This document shows positions 18,099 through 27,952 of a DNA stretch of 64,000 nucleotides, piece by piece; the first letter of the stretch is position 1; each line of letters opens with the position of its first letter. A model generated the notes under the pieces. It searched no databases and was not told where the DNA came from. It saw only the letters and a program-made list of their open reading frames with translations. Made by a program: the position numbers and the translations under genes. Source of the DNA: Gammaproteobacteria bacterium (GTDB taxonomy: Bacteria; Pseudomonadota; Gammaproteobacteria; Burkholderiales; Burkholderiaceae_C); contig JAHJWB010000001.1 in the NCBI GenBank assembly GCA_018828125.1, positions 585,379 to 649,378 on the forward strand, written 5' to 3'.

Positions 18099-20024
18099 AT
18101 GACCGACACCTCTTTGGTGCAGGGCGAATTCGCGCCTGCCGATACTTCCTTTGCTGCCGACCTTTCCGTGCAGTCCTCCCCCCTGGATACCGCCGTGGCC
18201 ATTGCCGCTGAGGCTGACGCCGCTGTGACCCCAGAGCCCAATGGCTTCGTGGAACTGGGTCTTGCCCCTGAACTCGTTCAGGCTGTGGCCGACCTGGGCT
18301 ACACCCAGCCTACCGGCGTGCAACTCAAGGCTATTCCCCTGGCCATGGGCAGCGATGCCTCGAAGTTCATCGACTTGATGGTCTCCAGCCAGACCGGCTC
18401 TGGCAAGACTGCGGCCTTCCTGCTGCCGGTGCTGCACACGCTGATCAACCAGCAAGCCGCTGCCGAAGCCGAAGAACGTGCCGCTTTCGAGCGCGCAGTG
18501 GCCGAAGCCGCCGAGCGTGGCGAACCCGCTCCCAAGCGCGCCAAGCGCAAGGACCCCACCAGCTCGCGCAACTTCAAGGCCGCTACCCCTGGCGCCCTGA
18601 TCCTGTGCCCAACGCGTGAACTGGCCCAGCAGGTGGCGCACGACGCCATCGATCTGGTCAAGCACTGCCGTGGCCTGCGCGTTGCCAACGTGGTGGGTGG
18701 CATGCCTTACCAGCTGCAGATCGCCAAGCTGCAGAACGCCGACCTCGTGGTCGCCACACCCGGCCGCCTGCTGGACCTGCAGCGCTCGATGCAGATCAAG
18801 CTCGACAAGGTGCAGTTCCTGGTTGTCGACGAAGCAGACCGCATGCTCGACCTGGGCTTCTCGGACGACCTGGCCGAGTTGAACCAGCTGACCGCCCAGC
18901 GCAAGCAGACCATGATGTTCAGCGCCACGTTCGCGCCGCGCATCCAGCAACTGGCCATGCGCGTGATGCACGATGGCGGCTCGTCTGTGCAGAAGGTGAC
19001 CATCGATTCTCCGCAAGAGAAGCACGCCAACATCAAGCAAATGCTGTACTGGGCCGACAACGCCCAGCACAAGCGCAAGCTGCTGGACCACTGGCTGCGT
19101 GACACCACGATCAACCAGGCCATCGTTTTCGCCAGCACCCAGGTGGAGTGCGACGGCCTGGCCAACGACCTGCAGCAAGAGGGCTTCTCGGCCGTGGCAC
19201 TGCACGGTGCCCTGAGCCAGGGCCTGCGCAACCGCCGCCTGATGGCGCTGCGCGCTGGCCAGGTGCAGATCCTGGTGGCGACCGATGTGGCTGCCCGCGG
19301 CATCGACGTGCCCACGATCACCCACGTGTTCAACTTCGGCCTGCCCATGAAAGCAGAGGACTACACCCACCGCATCGGCCGTACCGGCCGTGCCGGCCGC
19401 GACGGCCTGGCGGTGACCTTCGCCGAGTTCCGTGATCGCCGCAAGATCTTCGACATTGAAAGCTATAGCCGCCAGCAGTTCAAGTCGGAAGTGATCGCCG
19501 GCATGGAGCCTTCGCAGCGTTCGCCCCAGGCGCCGCGCGGTGGCGACTTCGGCGGTGGCCGTGGCGCCCCAGGCCGCTCGTACGACAACCGTGAAAACCC
19601 ATCGCGCGGCCGGTTCAACGGCCCCGCACGTGGCAATGACCGCGGTGGCAACGATCGTGGCGGTTTCGGTGGTGGCTTTGGCGGCGGCTTTGCCGGCCGT
19701 GGCAGCGACAACCGCGGCGCCCCCCAGGGTGGCGGCCGTGAAGGTGGCTACCAGGGTGGCAACGGTGGCGGCGGCTACGGCGCTCCCCGTGAAGACCGTG
19801 GTTTCGGTGGTGGCGCTCCGCGCCGCGATGCCGATGGCTATGGCCGCAAGCCAGGCTTCGGTGACGCGGGCCAGGGCCGCTTCGCCCCCCGTGCCGACGC
19901 TGGCGCACCGCGTGGTGACTTCGCTCCCCGCAAGCCCGCATTCTCCAAGCCAGCCGGCGCTGGAGGCGGCAAGCCGTTCGTGGCCCACGACGCACGCAAG
20001 CGTCCTGCCCGTCCTGCTCGCTGA
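18099..20024 (+). CDS. DEAD-box ATP-dependent RNA helicase with RGG-rich tail
   Basis: 641 aa. Motifs in order: Q motif region YTQPTGVQLKAIPLAM, motif I SQTGSGKTAAF, Ia PTRELAQQ, II VVDEADRMLD, III FSATF, IV/V VATDVAARGID, VI HRIGRTGRAGR. Between motifs I and Ia there is an acidic/basic insert of about 50 residues (EAEERAAFERAVAEAAERGE). The last 160 residues are rich in Gly, Arg and Asn (RGG-like), typical for RNA-binding tails. An N-terminal Ala-rich extension of about 50 residues precedes the core. GTG at 18084 is a possible alternative start. Confidence 0.95.
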   Translation: MTDTSLVQGEFAPADTSFAADLSVQSSPLDTAVAIAAEADAAVTPEPNGFVELGLAPELVQAVADLGYTQPTGVQLKAIPLAMGSDASKFIDLMVSSQTGSGKTAAFLLPVLHTLINQQAAAEAEERAAFERAVAEAAERGEPAPKRAKRKDPTSSRNFKAATPGALILCPTRELAQQVAHDAIDLVKHCRGLRVANVVGGMPYQLQIAKLQNADLVVATPGRLLDLQRSMQIKLDKVQFLVVDEADRMLDLGFSDDLAELNQLTAQRKQTMMFSATFAPRIQQLAMRVMHDGGSSVQKVTIDSPQEKHANIKQMLYWADNAQHKRKLLDHWLRDTTINQAIVFASTQVECDGLANDLQQEGFSAVALHGALSQGLRNRRLMALRAGQVQILVATDVAARGIDVPTITHVFNFGLPMKAEDYTHRIGRTGRAGRDGLAVTFAEFRDRRKIFDIESYSRQQFKSEVIAGMEPSQRSPQAPRGGDFGGGRGAPGRSYDNRENPSRGRFNGPARGNDRGGNDRGGFGGGFGGGFAGRGSDNRGAPQGGGREGGYQGGNGGGGYGAPREDRGFGGGAPRRDADGYGRKPGFGDAGQGRFAPRADAGAPRGDFAPRKPAFSKPAGAGGGKPFVAHDARKRPARPAR

Positions 20025-20055
20025 TTGCACAGGCACCCTAGTCTGAAGGATCATG

Positions 20056-20089
20056 AAGGGCTGGCACCGCAAGGTGCCAGCCCTTTTTT
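20056..20089 (+). terminator. Rho-independent terminator after the helicase gene
   Basis: AAGGGCTGGCACC pairs with GGTGCCAGCCC (loop GCAA, 20069-20072) and is followed by six T residues. Confidence 0.92.
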
Positions 20090-20160
20090 GCGTCGACAGC
20101 TTGCACAGGCCCGGTTTTCCCTGGACATGTCGTCAATAATTGCCCACGGAGGAAATTGTC

Positions 20161-21630
20161 GTGGTGTCATCTCTATCCTCGGGGGCCGACTACGAGCACA
20201 TGTTCGAGTTGACGCCCGTGTCGTTGTGGCTGGAGGACTTCAGCGAACTCAAGCAGCTGTTCGACGGCTGGCGCGCGCAAGGGGTGACCGATATCCGCGC
20301 GCACCTATCCGAGGACCGGGCCCGCCTGCGCCAGTGCAGCGCGTCGCTGCGCGTCCTGCAGGTCAACCGCCGCACGCTGGAGCTGTTCTCTGCCGACAGC
20401 CTAGAGCACCTGGTCGTCAACCTGGACAAGGTCTTTCGCGACGACCGGCACGACACCGCGGCGCACGAGTTGGCGCAGCTGTGGGATGGGCAACTGGAGT
20501 TTTCCAACCAGACGGTGAACTATGCGCTTGATGGCCGGCGCCTGGATGTGCAGGTGCGTGCGCGCATCCTGCCGGGCCACGAGCACGACTGGAGTCGTGT
20601 GCTCGTTTCGCTGGAAGACAACACTGTGCAGTTCAACGATGCGCGCCGCATCCAGCGCAGCGAGCAGTACGCGCGCGACCTGTTCGAACATTCGCCCGTA
20701 TCGCTGTGGGTCGAGGATTTCAGCGCGGTCAAGAACCTGCTCGATGGCGTGCGTGCGCAGGGCATCGGCGATTTCAAGACCTTCCTCAAGGTGCACCCCG
20801 ACTTTGTGGCCCGCTGCATGCAGGAGATCCGCGTCATCGACGTGAACCAGCAGACCTTGCGCATGTTCGGTGCCTCCAGCAAGGAGATGCTGCTCAACAG
20901 CATCGGCCGCGTGTTCCGTGGGGAGATGCACGAATCCTTCGGCGAACAACTGCAGGACCTGTGGGAGGGCAAGACCTTCCAGCAGCGCGAGGTGGTGAAC
21001 TATTCGCTCTCGGGCGATGCGGTGAACATCCACATGCAGTTCTCGGTGCTCGACAGCCACCGGCATGACTGGGGCCTGGTGCTGCTGTCGCTAGTGGACA
21101 TCACCGCGCGCAAGAAGGCCGAGGCCTACCTCGAGTACCTGGGTAAGCACGACGTGCTGACCCAGTTGCGCAACCGCGCCTTCTATGCCGAAGAGCTCAA
21201 CCGGCTCACGCGCAAGGGGCCTTGGCCTCTGTCCGTCATCGCCATCGACCTCAACGGCCTCAAGGTCGTCAACGATGAGCAGGGCCATGCGGCCGGTGAC
21301 TCCATGCTGCGCCGCGTGGGCGAGGTGCTGGCCAAGGCCGTGGATGCCCCGGCCTGTGCGGCACGCATTGGTGGCGACGAGTTCACCGTGCTGCTGCCGG
21401 GCACCGACGAGCGCGGCGCCCTGGCATTGCAGGAGCGCATCATCTCCATGCTGGACCTGAACAACCAGTTCTACCCCGGCCAGCACCTGAGCCTGGCCAT
21501 GGGCATTGCCAGCTGCCAGTCCGGCGACGCGGTGGAGGCCACCATCAACCGTGCCGACCAAGCCATGTACGCGGAAAAGAACCGCTACTACCAGCAAAAG
21601 GACAAGGACCGCCGGCAGTCGTGCCCGTGA
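20161..21630 (+). CDS. Diguanylate cyclase with two tandem PAS-like domains
   Basis: 489 aa from a GTG at 20161 that has GGAGGA at ideal spacing. Two homologous sensory units of about 140 residues each begin with FELTPVSLWLEDFSELKQLF and FEHSPVSLWVEDFSAVKNLL, so an internal duplication is visible. A C-terminal cyclase domain follows, with GGDEF at residues 404-408 and the nucleotide stretch DLNGLKVVNDEQGHAAGD. The catalytic motif is intact. No RxxD product-inhibition site is seen just upstream. No membrane segment or signal peptide is visible, so it is probably cytoplasmic. It lies beside, but on the opposite strand to, the cellulose operon and may feed it with c-di-GMP. Confidence 0.92.
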   Translation: MVSSLSSGADYEHMFELTPVSLWLEDFSELKQLFDGWRAQGVTDIRAHLSEDRARLRQCSASLRVLQVNRRTLELFSADSLEHLVVNLDKVFRDDRHDTAAHELAQLWDGQLEFSNQTVNYALDGRRLDVQVRARILPGHEHDWSRVLVSLEDNTVQFNDARRIQRSEQYARDLFEHSPVSLWVEDFSAVKNLLDGVRAQGIGDFKTFLKVHPDFVARCMQEIRVIDVNQQTLRMFGASSKEMLLNSIGRVFRGEMHESFGEQLQDLWEGKTFQQREVVNYSLSGDAVNIHMQFSVLDSHRHDWGLVLLSLVDITARKKAEAYLEYLGKHDVLTQLRNRAFYAEELNRLTRKGPWPLSVIAIDLNGLKVVNDEQGHAAGDSMLRRVGEVLAKAVDAPACAARIGGDEFTVLLPGTDERGALALQERIISMLDLNNQFYPGQHLSLAMGIASCQSGDAVEATINRADQAMYAEKNRYYQQKDKDRRQSCP

Positions 21631-21661
21631 TGCCGCAGTTGCTTGAAGCAGCGGTGGCCGG

Positions 21662-22894
21662 TCAGAAATTGACGGGCGCGCGGCCGATGTCGGGCCAGCG
21701 GTGGTGCAGGTAGATCCACGACATCAGGCCGATGCACAGCATCAGCAGCGAGGACAGGGCCAGTAGAACGGTCGAATGCATCACCAGCGGTGCGATCACG
21801 CCGGCCACCAGCCCGTTAGCCGTGGAGCCCACGAAGGCCTGCATCGACGAGGCCATGCCCCTGCGTTCGGGGTGCAGGTCCAGCACCAGCAGCGTCACCA
21901 CCGGCACCATGAGGGCCCAGCCAAAGGCAAAAACCGCAATGGGCAGCAGCGCCCACCAGGCATGGGGCGGGAACAGCAGGTTGGTCGCCAGGTTGAGCAG
22001 CGCCACCGTGAACATGATCAGAAAGCCGTGGCGGATCTGCCGCTTGGGCGGGATGCGGCCGGCAAGGCGGCCGCTGAGCCAGGCGCCACCCATGATGCCC
22101 GAGATGGTCAGGATGAAGAACCAGAAGAACTGTGTGGGTGCCAGCGACAGGTGATTGCCAAGGAAGGCAGGTGCCGACAGCACATACAGGAACATACCGT
22201 TAAAGGGCACGCCGCTGGCCAACGCCAGCAGCACGAAGCGCGCGCTGGAGCCGAGCTGCACGTAGCCCTGCATCAGGTGGCGCACGTTGAAGGGCTGGCG
22301 CTGCTCAATGTGCAGCGTCTCGGGCAGCAACCGGTAGTTGGCCGTCCACAGCACTACGCCCACCAGGGACAGGAACCAGAAGATGCTGTGCCAGCCGGTG
22401 TGCACGAACAGCCACCCGCCGATGATGGGTGCGATGGCAGGGGCCACGCCGAAGTAGATCGTGACTTGGCTCATCACCTTCTGGGCCTGGGCGGGCGGGA
22501 ACATGTCGCGTATCACCGCGCGCGATACCACGATGCCTGCGCCCGTGGACAGGCCCTGCAGCGCGCGGAACACCACCAGCTGCCCGATGGTCTGCGACAG
22601 TGCGCAGCCGGCCGAAGCCAGCGTGAACACCGCGATGCCCCACAGGATCACCGGCCGGCGGCCGAAGCTGTCGGCCAGCGCACCGTGGAACAGGCTCATG
22701 AAGGCGAAGCCGAACAGGTAGGCCGAGAGCGTCTGCTGCATCTCCACCGGTGTCGCTCCCAGCGCCGCCGCGATGCCCGAAAACGCCGGAATGTAGGTGT
22801 CGATGGAGAACGGCCCCAGCATGCCCAGCACCGCCAGCAACACCGCGAGGGCCCAGCGGGGTGCTTTCCAGAGCAGGTGGGCTTGTGGGTTCAT
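21662..22894 (-). CDS. Bcr/CflA-family multidrug MFS transporter
   Basis: 410 aa with about 12 membrane helices. The stretch LGPFSIDTYIPAFSGIAAAL in helix 1 and GALADSFGRRPVILWGIAVF between helices 2 and 3 are typical of the Bcr/CflA drug-proton antiporter group; FRALQGLSTGAGIVVSRAVI is the family motif C area. The ATG at 22894 is chosen because helix 1 follows within 20 residues. It lies 166 bases downstream of bcsG; whether it is co-transcribed is open. Confidence 0.93.
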   Translation of the reverse strand: MNPQAHLLWKAPRWALAVLLAVLGMLGPFSIDTYIPAFSGIAAALGATPVEMQQTLSAYLFGFAFMSLFHGALADSFGRRPVILWGIAVFTLASAGCALSQTIGQLVVFRALQGLSTGAGIVVSRAVIRDMFPPAQAQKVMSQVTIYFGVAPAIAPIIGGWLFVHTGWHSIFWFLSLVGVVLWTANYRLLPETLHIEQRQPFNVRHLMQGYVQLGSSARFVLLALASGVPFNGMFLYVLSAPAFLGNHLSLAPTQFFWFFILTISGIMGGAWLSGRLAGRIPPKRQIRHGFLIMFTVALLNLATNLLFPPHAWWALLPIAVFAFGWALMVPVVTLLVLDLHPERRGMASSMQAFVGSTANGLVAGVIAPLVMHSTVLLALSSLLMLCIGLMSWIYLHHRWPDIGRAPVNF

Positions 22895-23060
22895 GCGGGA
22901 GGGGCCGGGAGTTCGTGACGGGAGGTGCCGCAGGTGGGCAGGAAAGAGGCCCGACGCGTGGCGGGCTCTCCGGCTGATTATGCGGGAAGCGGCGGACTGC
23001 GGCACGGTGCCAGCGCAATCCCCGCACCAGATTGGGGCTGGGAGCGTGCGCCTCCGGGCG

Positions 23061-24635
23061 TCAGTAGGTATACGGAATCCACTCTCCGTTGCCCGACTTC
23101 ATCATGAACTTGCCGGCTGCGTTGCGCATCACGATCACATCCGCGTTCTCCGAGACGAAAGGCGTGGTCTCGGGGGCCTGCAGACGCTCTGCCAGCGGGC
23201 GGGCCGTTGCCGCGTAGGGGTTGTCGGCCAGCATGTCGCCCAGCAGCGTGAACAGGCCCAGGTAGCTCATGGGCTGGCTCACCACCACCGGCGCGGCGGG
23301 CGGCGCGTCCGCAGCCTTTTTCATGCCGACCAGCTTCACGGCGGCCGGCACGAGGGTGATGCGTGGGCCCGGGATCTCGCGCATGCCCGAGATCTGGATC
23401 TTGTCGCCGCGCAGCGAGGCGCCATGCTCGGGCACCAGCACCACCACCACCGGGCGGCCGGCGCTCTCCAGTTCCGTGATGAATTTGTCGAAGTCGGCCA
23501 TCAGCTGCACCAGGCGCGGCTTGTAGGTATCGAGGCTGCTGCGCGAGCTCATGCCCGGCACGCGGTTGCCGTCGTGCAGCGATATGGTGTTGTAGTACAG
23601 CGCCACGGGCGCGCCGTCGCCTTGGGCGATGCGCTTTTTCCACCACTGCGAGAGCAGCGCATGGTCGTTGTAGATCGGCGAGCCATCAAAATTTTGCATG
23701 TGCACCGGCGCATCTTGGTTGCGCTGCAGCTTGCCGGCTAGGCCCCCACGCTGCTCCAGCGTGTGGGCGAACTCCTCGTACACGCCATCGTGGTTGAGCA
23801 GGCCCGCCGTCTGGTAGCCGAGCTTTTCCAGGTTGGGGAACACATAGCACTGCGGATCGATGCCCTCGTACAGCTTCTTGTGCTGCATCTGCCCGCAGGA
23901 GCCGTGCAGCACCCGCAGCGAGGCCGGGCCGCTGTAGCTGGCCGCGCTGTTGAAGTTGGTGAACAGCACATCGAAGCGCTGCAGCAGCGGGTGGTTGCGC
24001 TGGTCCACGAAATCCATGTCGTCCCAGGACAGCGAGCACACGTGCAGCAGGATGATGTCGAAGGGCGGCGTGCCGCCGGCGGCCGAGGTGAACTGCAGGC
24101 GTTTCTGGCCCTCGCTGGCGTAGAACTTCTGCAAAAGGGCGTCGGGGTTCGAGGCATCGGCCGGCTGCGTGCCATCTCCCCGGCTGGCCAGGGTGCCGCC
24201 GGCTTCACTTTCCTGGGCCTTGTGCTCCTGGATGGCCGCCACCAGCGGCACGCTAAGGATGCCGACCAGGGCAAACGTGGCAAAGCGCACGCGACGTGCC
24301 AGCGCTGCGTAGAGGAACAGTCCGGCAATGGCCAGCACCAGCGCCACAGGATTCACCAGCCGCGTGGCGAGCTCCAACCAGTAGTCCGTGCTGAAGCCGG
24401 CCAGCGCCTTGAGCTGCGAGAGCACGCGTGCCGGCGTAGGCAGGTAGGAGTCGTGGTAGAGCAGCGCCAGCGCTGCCGGCCAGGCCAGCACCGCGCGGGT
24501 GCGCCGTAGCAGCCGGTGGCCAATGGGTGGCAGCAGCGCCAGCCACAGAAGCAGGTTCAGCCACCAATTGAAGCCGATGTAGCCGGTAAAGGTGAGGCCG
24601 ACCTTGGCCAGGAAATACAGGTTCCAGTAGCTCAT
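23061..24635 (-). CDS. bcsG: Cellulose phosphoethanolamine transferase BcsG
   Basis: 524 aa. Four N-terminal membrane helices (about residues 10-135) are followed by a periplasmic alkaline-phosphatase-fold domain. The nucleophile region is FNSAASYSGPASLRVL near residues 228-242; BcsG-typical stretches LHVCSLSWDDMDFV, LLNHDGVYEEFAHTLE and VVVLVPEHGASLRGDK are present. BcsG moves phosphoethanolamine from phosphatidylethanolamine onto nascent cellulose. Its start overlaps the bcsA stop by four bases. Last gene of the bcs operon. Confidence 0.95.
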   Translation of the reverse strand: MSYWNLYFLAKVGLTFTGYIGFNWWLNLLLWLALLPPIGHRLLRRTRAVLAWPAALALLYHDSYLPTPARVLSQLKALAGFSTDYWLELATRLVNPVALVLAIAGLFLYAALARRVRFATFALVGILSVPLVAAIQEHKAQESEAGGTLASRGDGTQPADASNPDALLQKFYASEGQKRLQFTSAAGGTPPFDIILLHVCSLSWDDMDFVDQRNHPLLQRFDVLFTNFNSAASYSGPASLRVLHGSCGQMQHKKLYEGIDPQCYVFPNLEKLGYQTAGLLNHDGVYEEFAHTLEQRGGLAGKLQRNQDAPVHMQNFDGSPIYNDHALLSQWWKKRIAQGDGAPVALYYNTISLHDGNRVPGMSSRSSLDTYKPRLVQLMADFDKFITELESAGRPVVVVLVPEHGASLRGDKIQISGMREIPGPRITLVPAAVKLVGMKKAADAPPAAPVVVSQPMSYLGLFTLLGDMLADNPYAATARPLAERLQAPETTPFVSENADVIVMRNAAGKFMMKSGNGEWIPYTY

Positions 24636-27142
24636 GCACGCAGCCTCTGTTGCCCGCGCAGGCCACCCAGCGGCCAGCGGGCCTTGGTGGCATCCGCCAG
24701 CGATTCCCAGAACTTGCGGTAGCCCAGCACCCCCAGTTGCGCGATCTCCTGCAGACCGTGCAAAGGGCGGTCGGTGTCATGGCTGTCGTTCCACTCGCGC
24801 CAGGTGTCGGGGCGCGCGAAGGTGCACTGCACCAGGTCGATCTGTTGTTCGCGGGTCATGGGGTCAAATTGCAGGCCCGTGGCGCTCTGGCCCCGGTGCA
24901 GCATGATGGTGGCAGGGAAGGTGCACTCGGTGTTGCCGCGCCACAGGCCCACCTGGACCTGCTCGCCCACGGTGAGCTGCGTGCCTTGCGGCAGCTGCAG
25001 GCCCACGCCGGTCATCGAGAAATCGGTGCACACGGCCGTCAGCACACTGCCGTCGTCCTGGTACAGGGTGGCCTGCAGCTGCGTGGACACGCGGTGCATG
25101 CGGCGCACCTGGCGTGCCTCGGAGGCCACGCCCAGCGCCGCGCCCAGCATCAGGATGCTGTAGGTGGTCCACAGCAGGTTCAGCAGCACCGTGGCCGTCT
25201 CCTCGGTGTTCCAGAAGAACAGGCGCATGAGCCCCATGCCGAAGGCGGCGAAGTTCAGCAGCACCAGCACCGTGTAGGGGCGCGAGATCACCCAGTCGAA
25301 ATAGGGCTGGTCCACCAGCCCGCCCTTGGCGGTGACGTTGAACTTGCCCAGGCGCGGGTTGATCAGCGCCACCGTGGTGGGCAGGGCCACGTACCAGGCC
25401 AGCACCGTCTCGTAGACCTCGGCCCAGAATGTGTGCCGGTGCTCGCCCTGCACGTGGGCGTTGGCGATGTTCGATTGCAGGATGTAGGGCAGCACGTACA
25501 GCGCGATCATGATGGCGCCGGCGTTGATGATGTGCCACTCGAAGAACAGGAAGGCCATGGGCGCGGTGAGGAACACCAGCCGCGGCAGCCCGAAGAAGAA
25601 GTGGACCATGGCATTGGCATAGCAGATGCGCTGCCACAGCGTGAGCCCCTTGCCCGTGAAGGGGTTGTCCACGCGGAAGATCTGCGCCATGCCGCGCGCC
25701 CAGCGGATGCGCTGGCCCACATGGGCCGACAGGCTCTCGGTGGCCAGGCCGGCGGCCTGCGTCTCATTGATGTAGGCCGTGGTGTAGCCGCGCCGGTGCA
25801 GCTTGAGGGCCGTGTGCGCGTCCTCGGTCACCGTCTCCACGGCGATGCCGCCCACTTCCATCAGCGGGCCGCGGCGTATCACCGCGCAGGAGCCGCAGAA
25901 GAAGGTGGCGTTCCAGAAATCGTTGCCGTCCTGGATCAGGCCGTAGAACAGCGCGCCCTCGTTGGGCACGCGGCGGAAGGTGCCCAGGTTGCGCTCGAAC
26001 GGGTCGGGCGAGAAGAAATGGTGCGGCGTCTGCAGCATGGCGCACTTGGGGTCGCGCTGGAACCAGCCCACCGCGGTGGTCAGGAAGGAGCGCGTGGGGA
26101 TGTGGTCGCAGTCGAAGATAGCGACCAGCTCGCCGGCCGTCTTGGCGAGCGCGTGGTTCAGGTTGCCGGCCTTGGCATGGTTGTTGTCGGGGCGCACGAT
26201 GTAGCCCACGCCCATGGACTCGGCGAAAGCGCGAAATTCTTCGCGCCGGCCATCGTCCAGGATGAAGACCTTGACCTTGTCCTCGGGCCATTCCAGCGCC
26301 ATGGCGGCCAGCACCGTGGTGCGCACCACGCTCAACGGCTCGTTGTAGGTGGGGATGTACACGTCCACCGTGGGCCACGAGGCCGGCATGCCCTGCAGTG
26401 CGGCCGGGCGGCGCTGCAGCGGCCAGGCGGTCTGGATGAAGCCCAGCACCACCACCAGCCAGGTGTAGGCCTCGGCCGCCAGCAGGCCGTAGCCCAGGAA
26501 GGCCTCGATCACCGTGTCGAACTCGATGGACGACGTGATGCGCCACCAGGCATAGCGGCCCATGGCCAGCAGGCTGATGGCGGCGAGGGCCAGCGACGGG
26601 TAGCGCCCCGGCAGGCGGCGCAGCACCAGCGACAGGCTCCAGCACAGCAGCATGAACAGGGTCTGCCCGAACCAGTTGAAGGGCGTGGTCATCACGACCA
26701 GGCCGGCCACCATGCCCACGGCCAGCACTGCCCAGCGCAGTCCGGGGATCTCCAGGGCGGGGGACAGCACCTGGTCGGCCAGGCGCATGCCTTTTCCCAC
26801 ATTGACGTGGGCGGCCAGGCGGTCCATGGCGCGCAGGAACAGCCGGATCGGCCAGAACACGGCGGTCAGCAGCAGTTCCAGGCCCTTCCAGCCCCAGCGC
26901 AGCACGAAGGAGAGGCCGGCAAACAGCCAGTGCACCGGCTTCAGCAGCCAGGGCAGCAGGGCGCGCTCCGGGGTGGCGGGCAGCACCACGCAGCGCCACA
27001 GCCACATCCACCAGGGGGCGCCGGGTGCCACTTCGAGCTGGCGCGCCAACCAGGCCCACGCCAGGCGCAGCCGCGCGCGGGTGTCTTGCGCTCTCGGGGT
27101 GCCAGCGGGCAGGGCCGCGCTGGTATCGGGTTGCGCCATCAT
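24632..27142 (-). CDS. bcsA: Cellulose synthase catalytic subunit BcsA
   Basis: 836 aa. Inner-membrane GT2 synthase that polymerises UDP-glucose and threads the glucan out. The motifs are complete: DDG (about 296-298), DCD (344-346), TED (439-441) and Q-x-x-R-W (477-481). A C-terminal PilZ domain carries the c-di-GMP switch residues R-x-x-x-R (RQVRR, near 677) and DFSMTGVG (near 707), so the enzyme should be activated by c-di-GMP. The N-terminal about 170 residues add amphipathic and membrane segments as in E. coli-type BcsA. The first ATG of an ATGATG overlaps the bcsQ stop. Confidence 0.97.
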   Translation of the reverse strand: MMAQPDTSAALPAGTPRAQDTRARLRLAWAWLARQLEVAPGAPWWMWLWRCVVLPATPERALLPWLLKPVHWLFAGLSFVLRWGWKGLELLLTAVFWPIRLFLRAMDRLAAHVNVGKGMRLADQVLSPALEIPGLRWAVLAVGMVAGLVVMTTPFNWFGQTLFMLLCWSLSLVLRRLPGRYPSLALAAISLLAMGRYAWWRITSSIEFDTVIEAFLGYGLLAAEAYTWLVVVLGFIQTAWPLQRRPAALQGMPASWPTVDVYIPTYNEPLSVVRTTVLAAMALEWPEDKVKVFILDDGRREEFRAFAESMGVGYIVRPDNNHAKAGNLNHALAKTAGELVAIFDCDHIPTRSFLTTAVGWFQRDPKCAMLQTPHHFFSPDPFERNLGTFRRVPNEGALFYGLIQDGNDFWNATFFCGSCAVIRRGPLMEVGGIAVETVTEDAHTALKLHRRGYTTAYINETQAAGLATESLSAHVGQRIRWARGMAQIFRVDNPFTGKGLTLWQRICYANAMVHFFFGLPRLVFLTAPMAFLFFEWHIINAGAIMIALYVLPYILQSNIANAHVQGEHRHTFWAEVYETVLAWYVALPTTVALINPRLGKFNVTAKGGLVDQPYFDWVISRPYTVLVLLNFAAFGMGLMRLFFWNTEETATVLLNLLWTTYSILMLGAALGVASEARQVRRMHRVSTQLQATLYQDDGSVLTAVCTDFSMTGVGLQLPQGTQLTVGEQVQVGLWRGNTECTFPATIMLHRGQSATGLQFDPMTREQQIDLVQCTFARPDTWREWNDSHDTDRPLHGLQEIAQLGVLGYRKFWESLADATKARWPLGGLRGQQRLRA

Positions 27143-27927
27143 GGCCGGCTGGCTCCCGCCACCAGCATCGACGGGGGCGCCTGGCGCTGGCCGGTGAGCC
27201 AGTTGCACACGCCCTGCAGGTCATGGGCAGACTGGGCCTGGGGCGCGAAACTGTGGACGCACATCGCGCGTGCCAGCGCGCGCGGGATGTTCTCGTCTTC
27301 GTGCAGCGTGTAGGGAATCAGCTGTTCGCCCCATTGCTGGCGCAGCGTCTGCAGGGCCTCGCGGTGCGAAATGCGGCGCGGGTCAAAGCGCGTCACCAGC
27401 ACGCCCTGGTCGGCCGGTGCTGCGGCGGCCTCGTGCAGCATGGCCTGCACCCCGGCGGGGTCGGCACAGGCGCGGGCAGAGGCCTCCAGTGTCACCAGCA
27501 CCACATCGGCACAGCGCAGCGCAGCCCGCGCCAGGGGCGATGGCCACGCGGGCGTGTCCAGCACCACCGTGCAATCGTCGGGTACGTCGAGCAGTTCCAG
27601 CTGGTCCAGCAGCCAGCGCGGTTGCGCCTGCAGTTGCCGGTGCAGGGCTTCGATGGCATCAGGCGGCGCCTTGCCGAAGGGCAGCACGCAGACGCCGTCC
27701 GTATTGTCGAAGCCCCCATCGGCCCACCATTGGCCCGCCGCTGCCAGAGGCGCCCAGCCCAGTGCGCTGGGCTCTTGCATGCCCAGGTGCCTGGCGAGCA
27801 GGTTCTGGGCGCACAGTTCCACCGCCAGGCAGGGCTGGTCCTGGCGCGCCAGGAGCGTGGCCAGGTGGGCGGCCAGGGTGGTTCGCCCCGATCCACCGAG
27901 CGGCGATACGATGGCAATCACGCGCAT
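27139..27927 (-). CDS. bcsQ: Cellulose biosynthesis protein BcsQ (ParA/MinD-like ATPase)
   Basis: 262 aa. SIMIBI-type NTPase thought to locate the cellulose machine in the cell. The P-loop is deviant, SPLGGSGRTTLAAHLA at residues 8-23; an Arg replaces the usual Lys before the TT pair. The switch/Walker B area is CTVVLDTPAWPSPLAR. BcsQ of enteric bacteria also has an unusual P-loop. It overlaps bcsA by four bases. No bcsR, which often precedes bcsQ, is visible here. Confidence 0.88.
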   Translation of the reverse strand: MRVIAIVSPLGGSGRTTLAAHLATLLARQDQPCLAVELCAQNLLARHLGMQEPSALGWAPLAAAGQWWADGGFDNTDGVCVLPFGKAPPDAIEALHRQLQAQPRWLLDQLELLDVPDDCTVVLDTPAWPSPLARAALRCADVVLVTLEASARACADPAGVQAMLHEAAAAPADQGVLVTRFDPRRISHREALQTLRQQWGEQLIPYTLHEDENIPRALARAMCVHSFAPQAQSAHDLQGVCNWLTGQRQAPPSMLVAGASRP

Positions 27928-27952
27928 GCAGGGTCTCTCTTCATTCGTTCGG

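Noticed and set aside
19500..20024. Possible DNA tandem repeats at the end of the helicase gene
   Set aside because: The repetition is at protein level (Gly/Arg-rich codons), with no regular DNA unit.
18036..20072. 678-codon open frame antisense to the DEAD-box helicase
   Set aside because: Its Thr/Ala-rich end is the complement of RGG codons; the plus strand has all helicase motifs.
24650..27313. 887-codon open frame on the plus strand antisense to bcsA and bcsQ
   Set aside because: It is a by-product of the high third-position GC of bcsA; the protein is His/Gln/Arg-rich with no domain, while the minus strand has all BcsA motifs.
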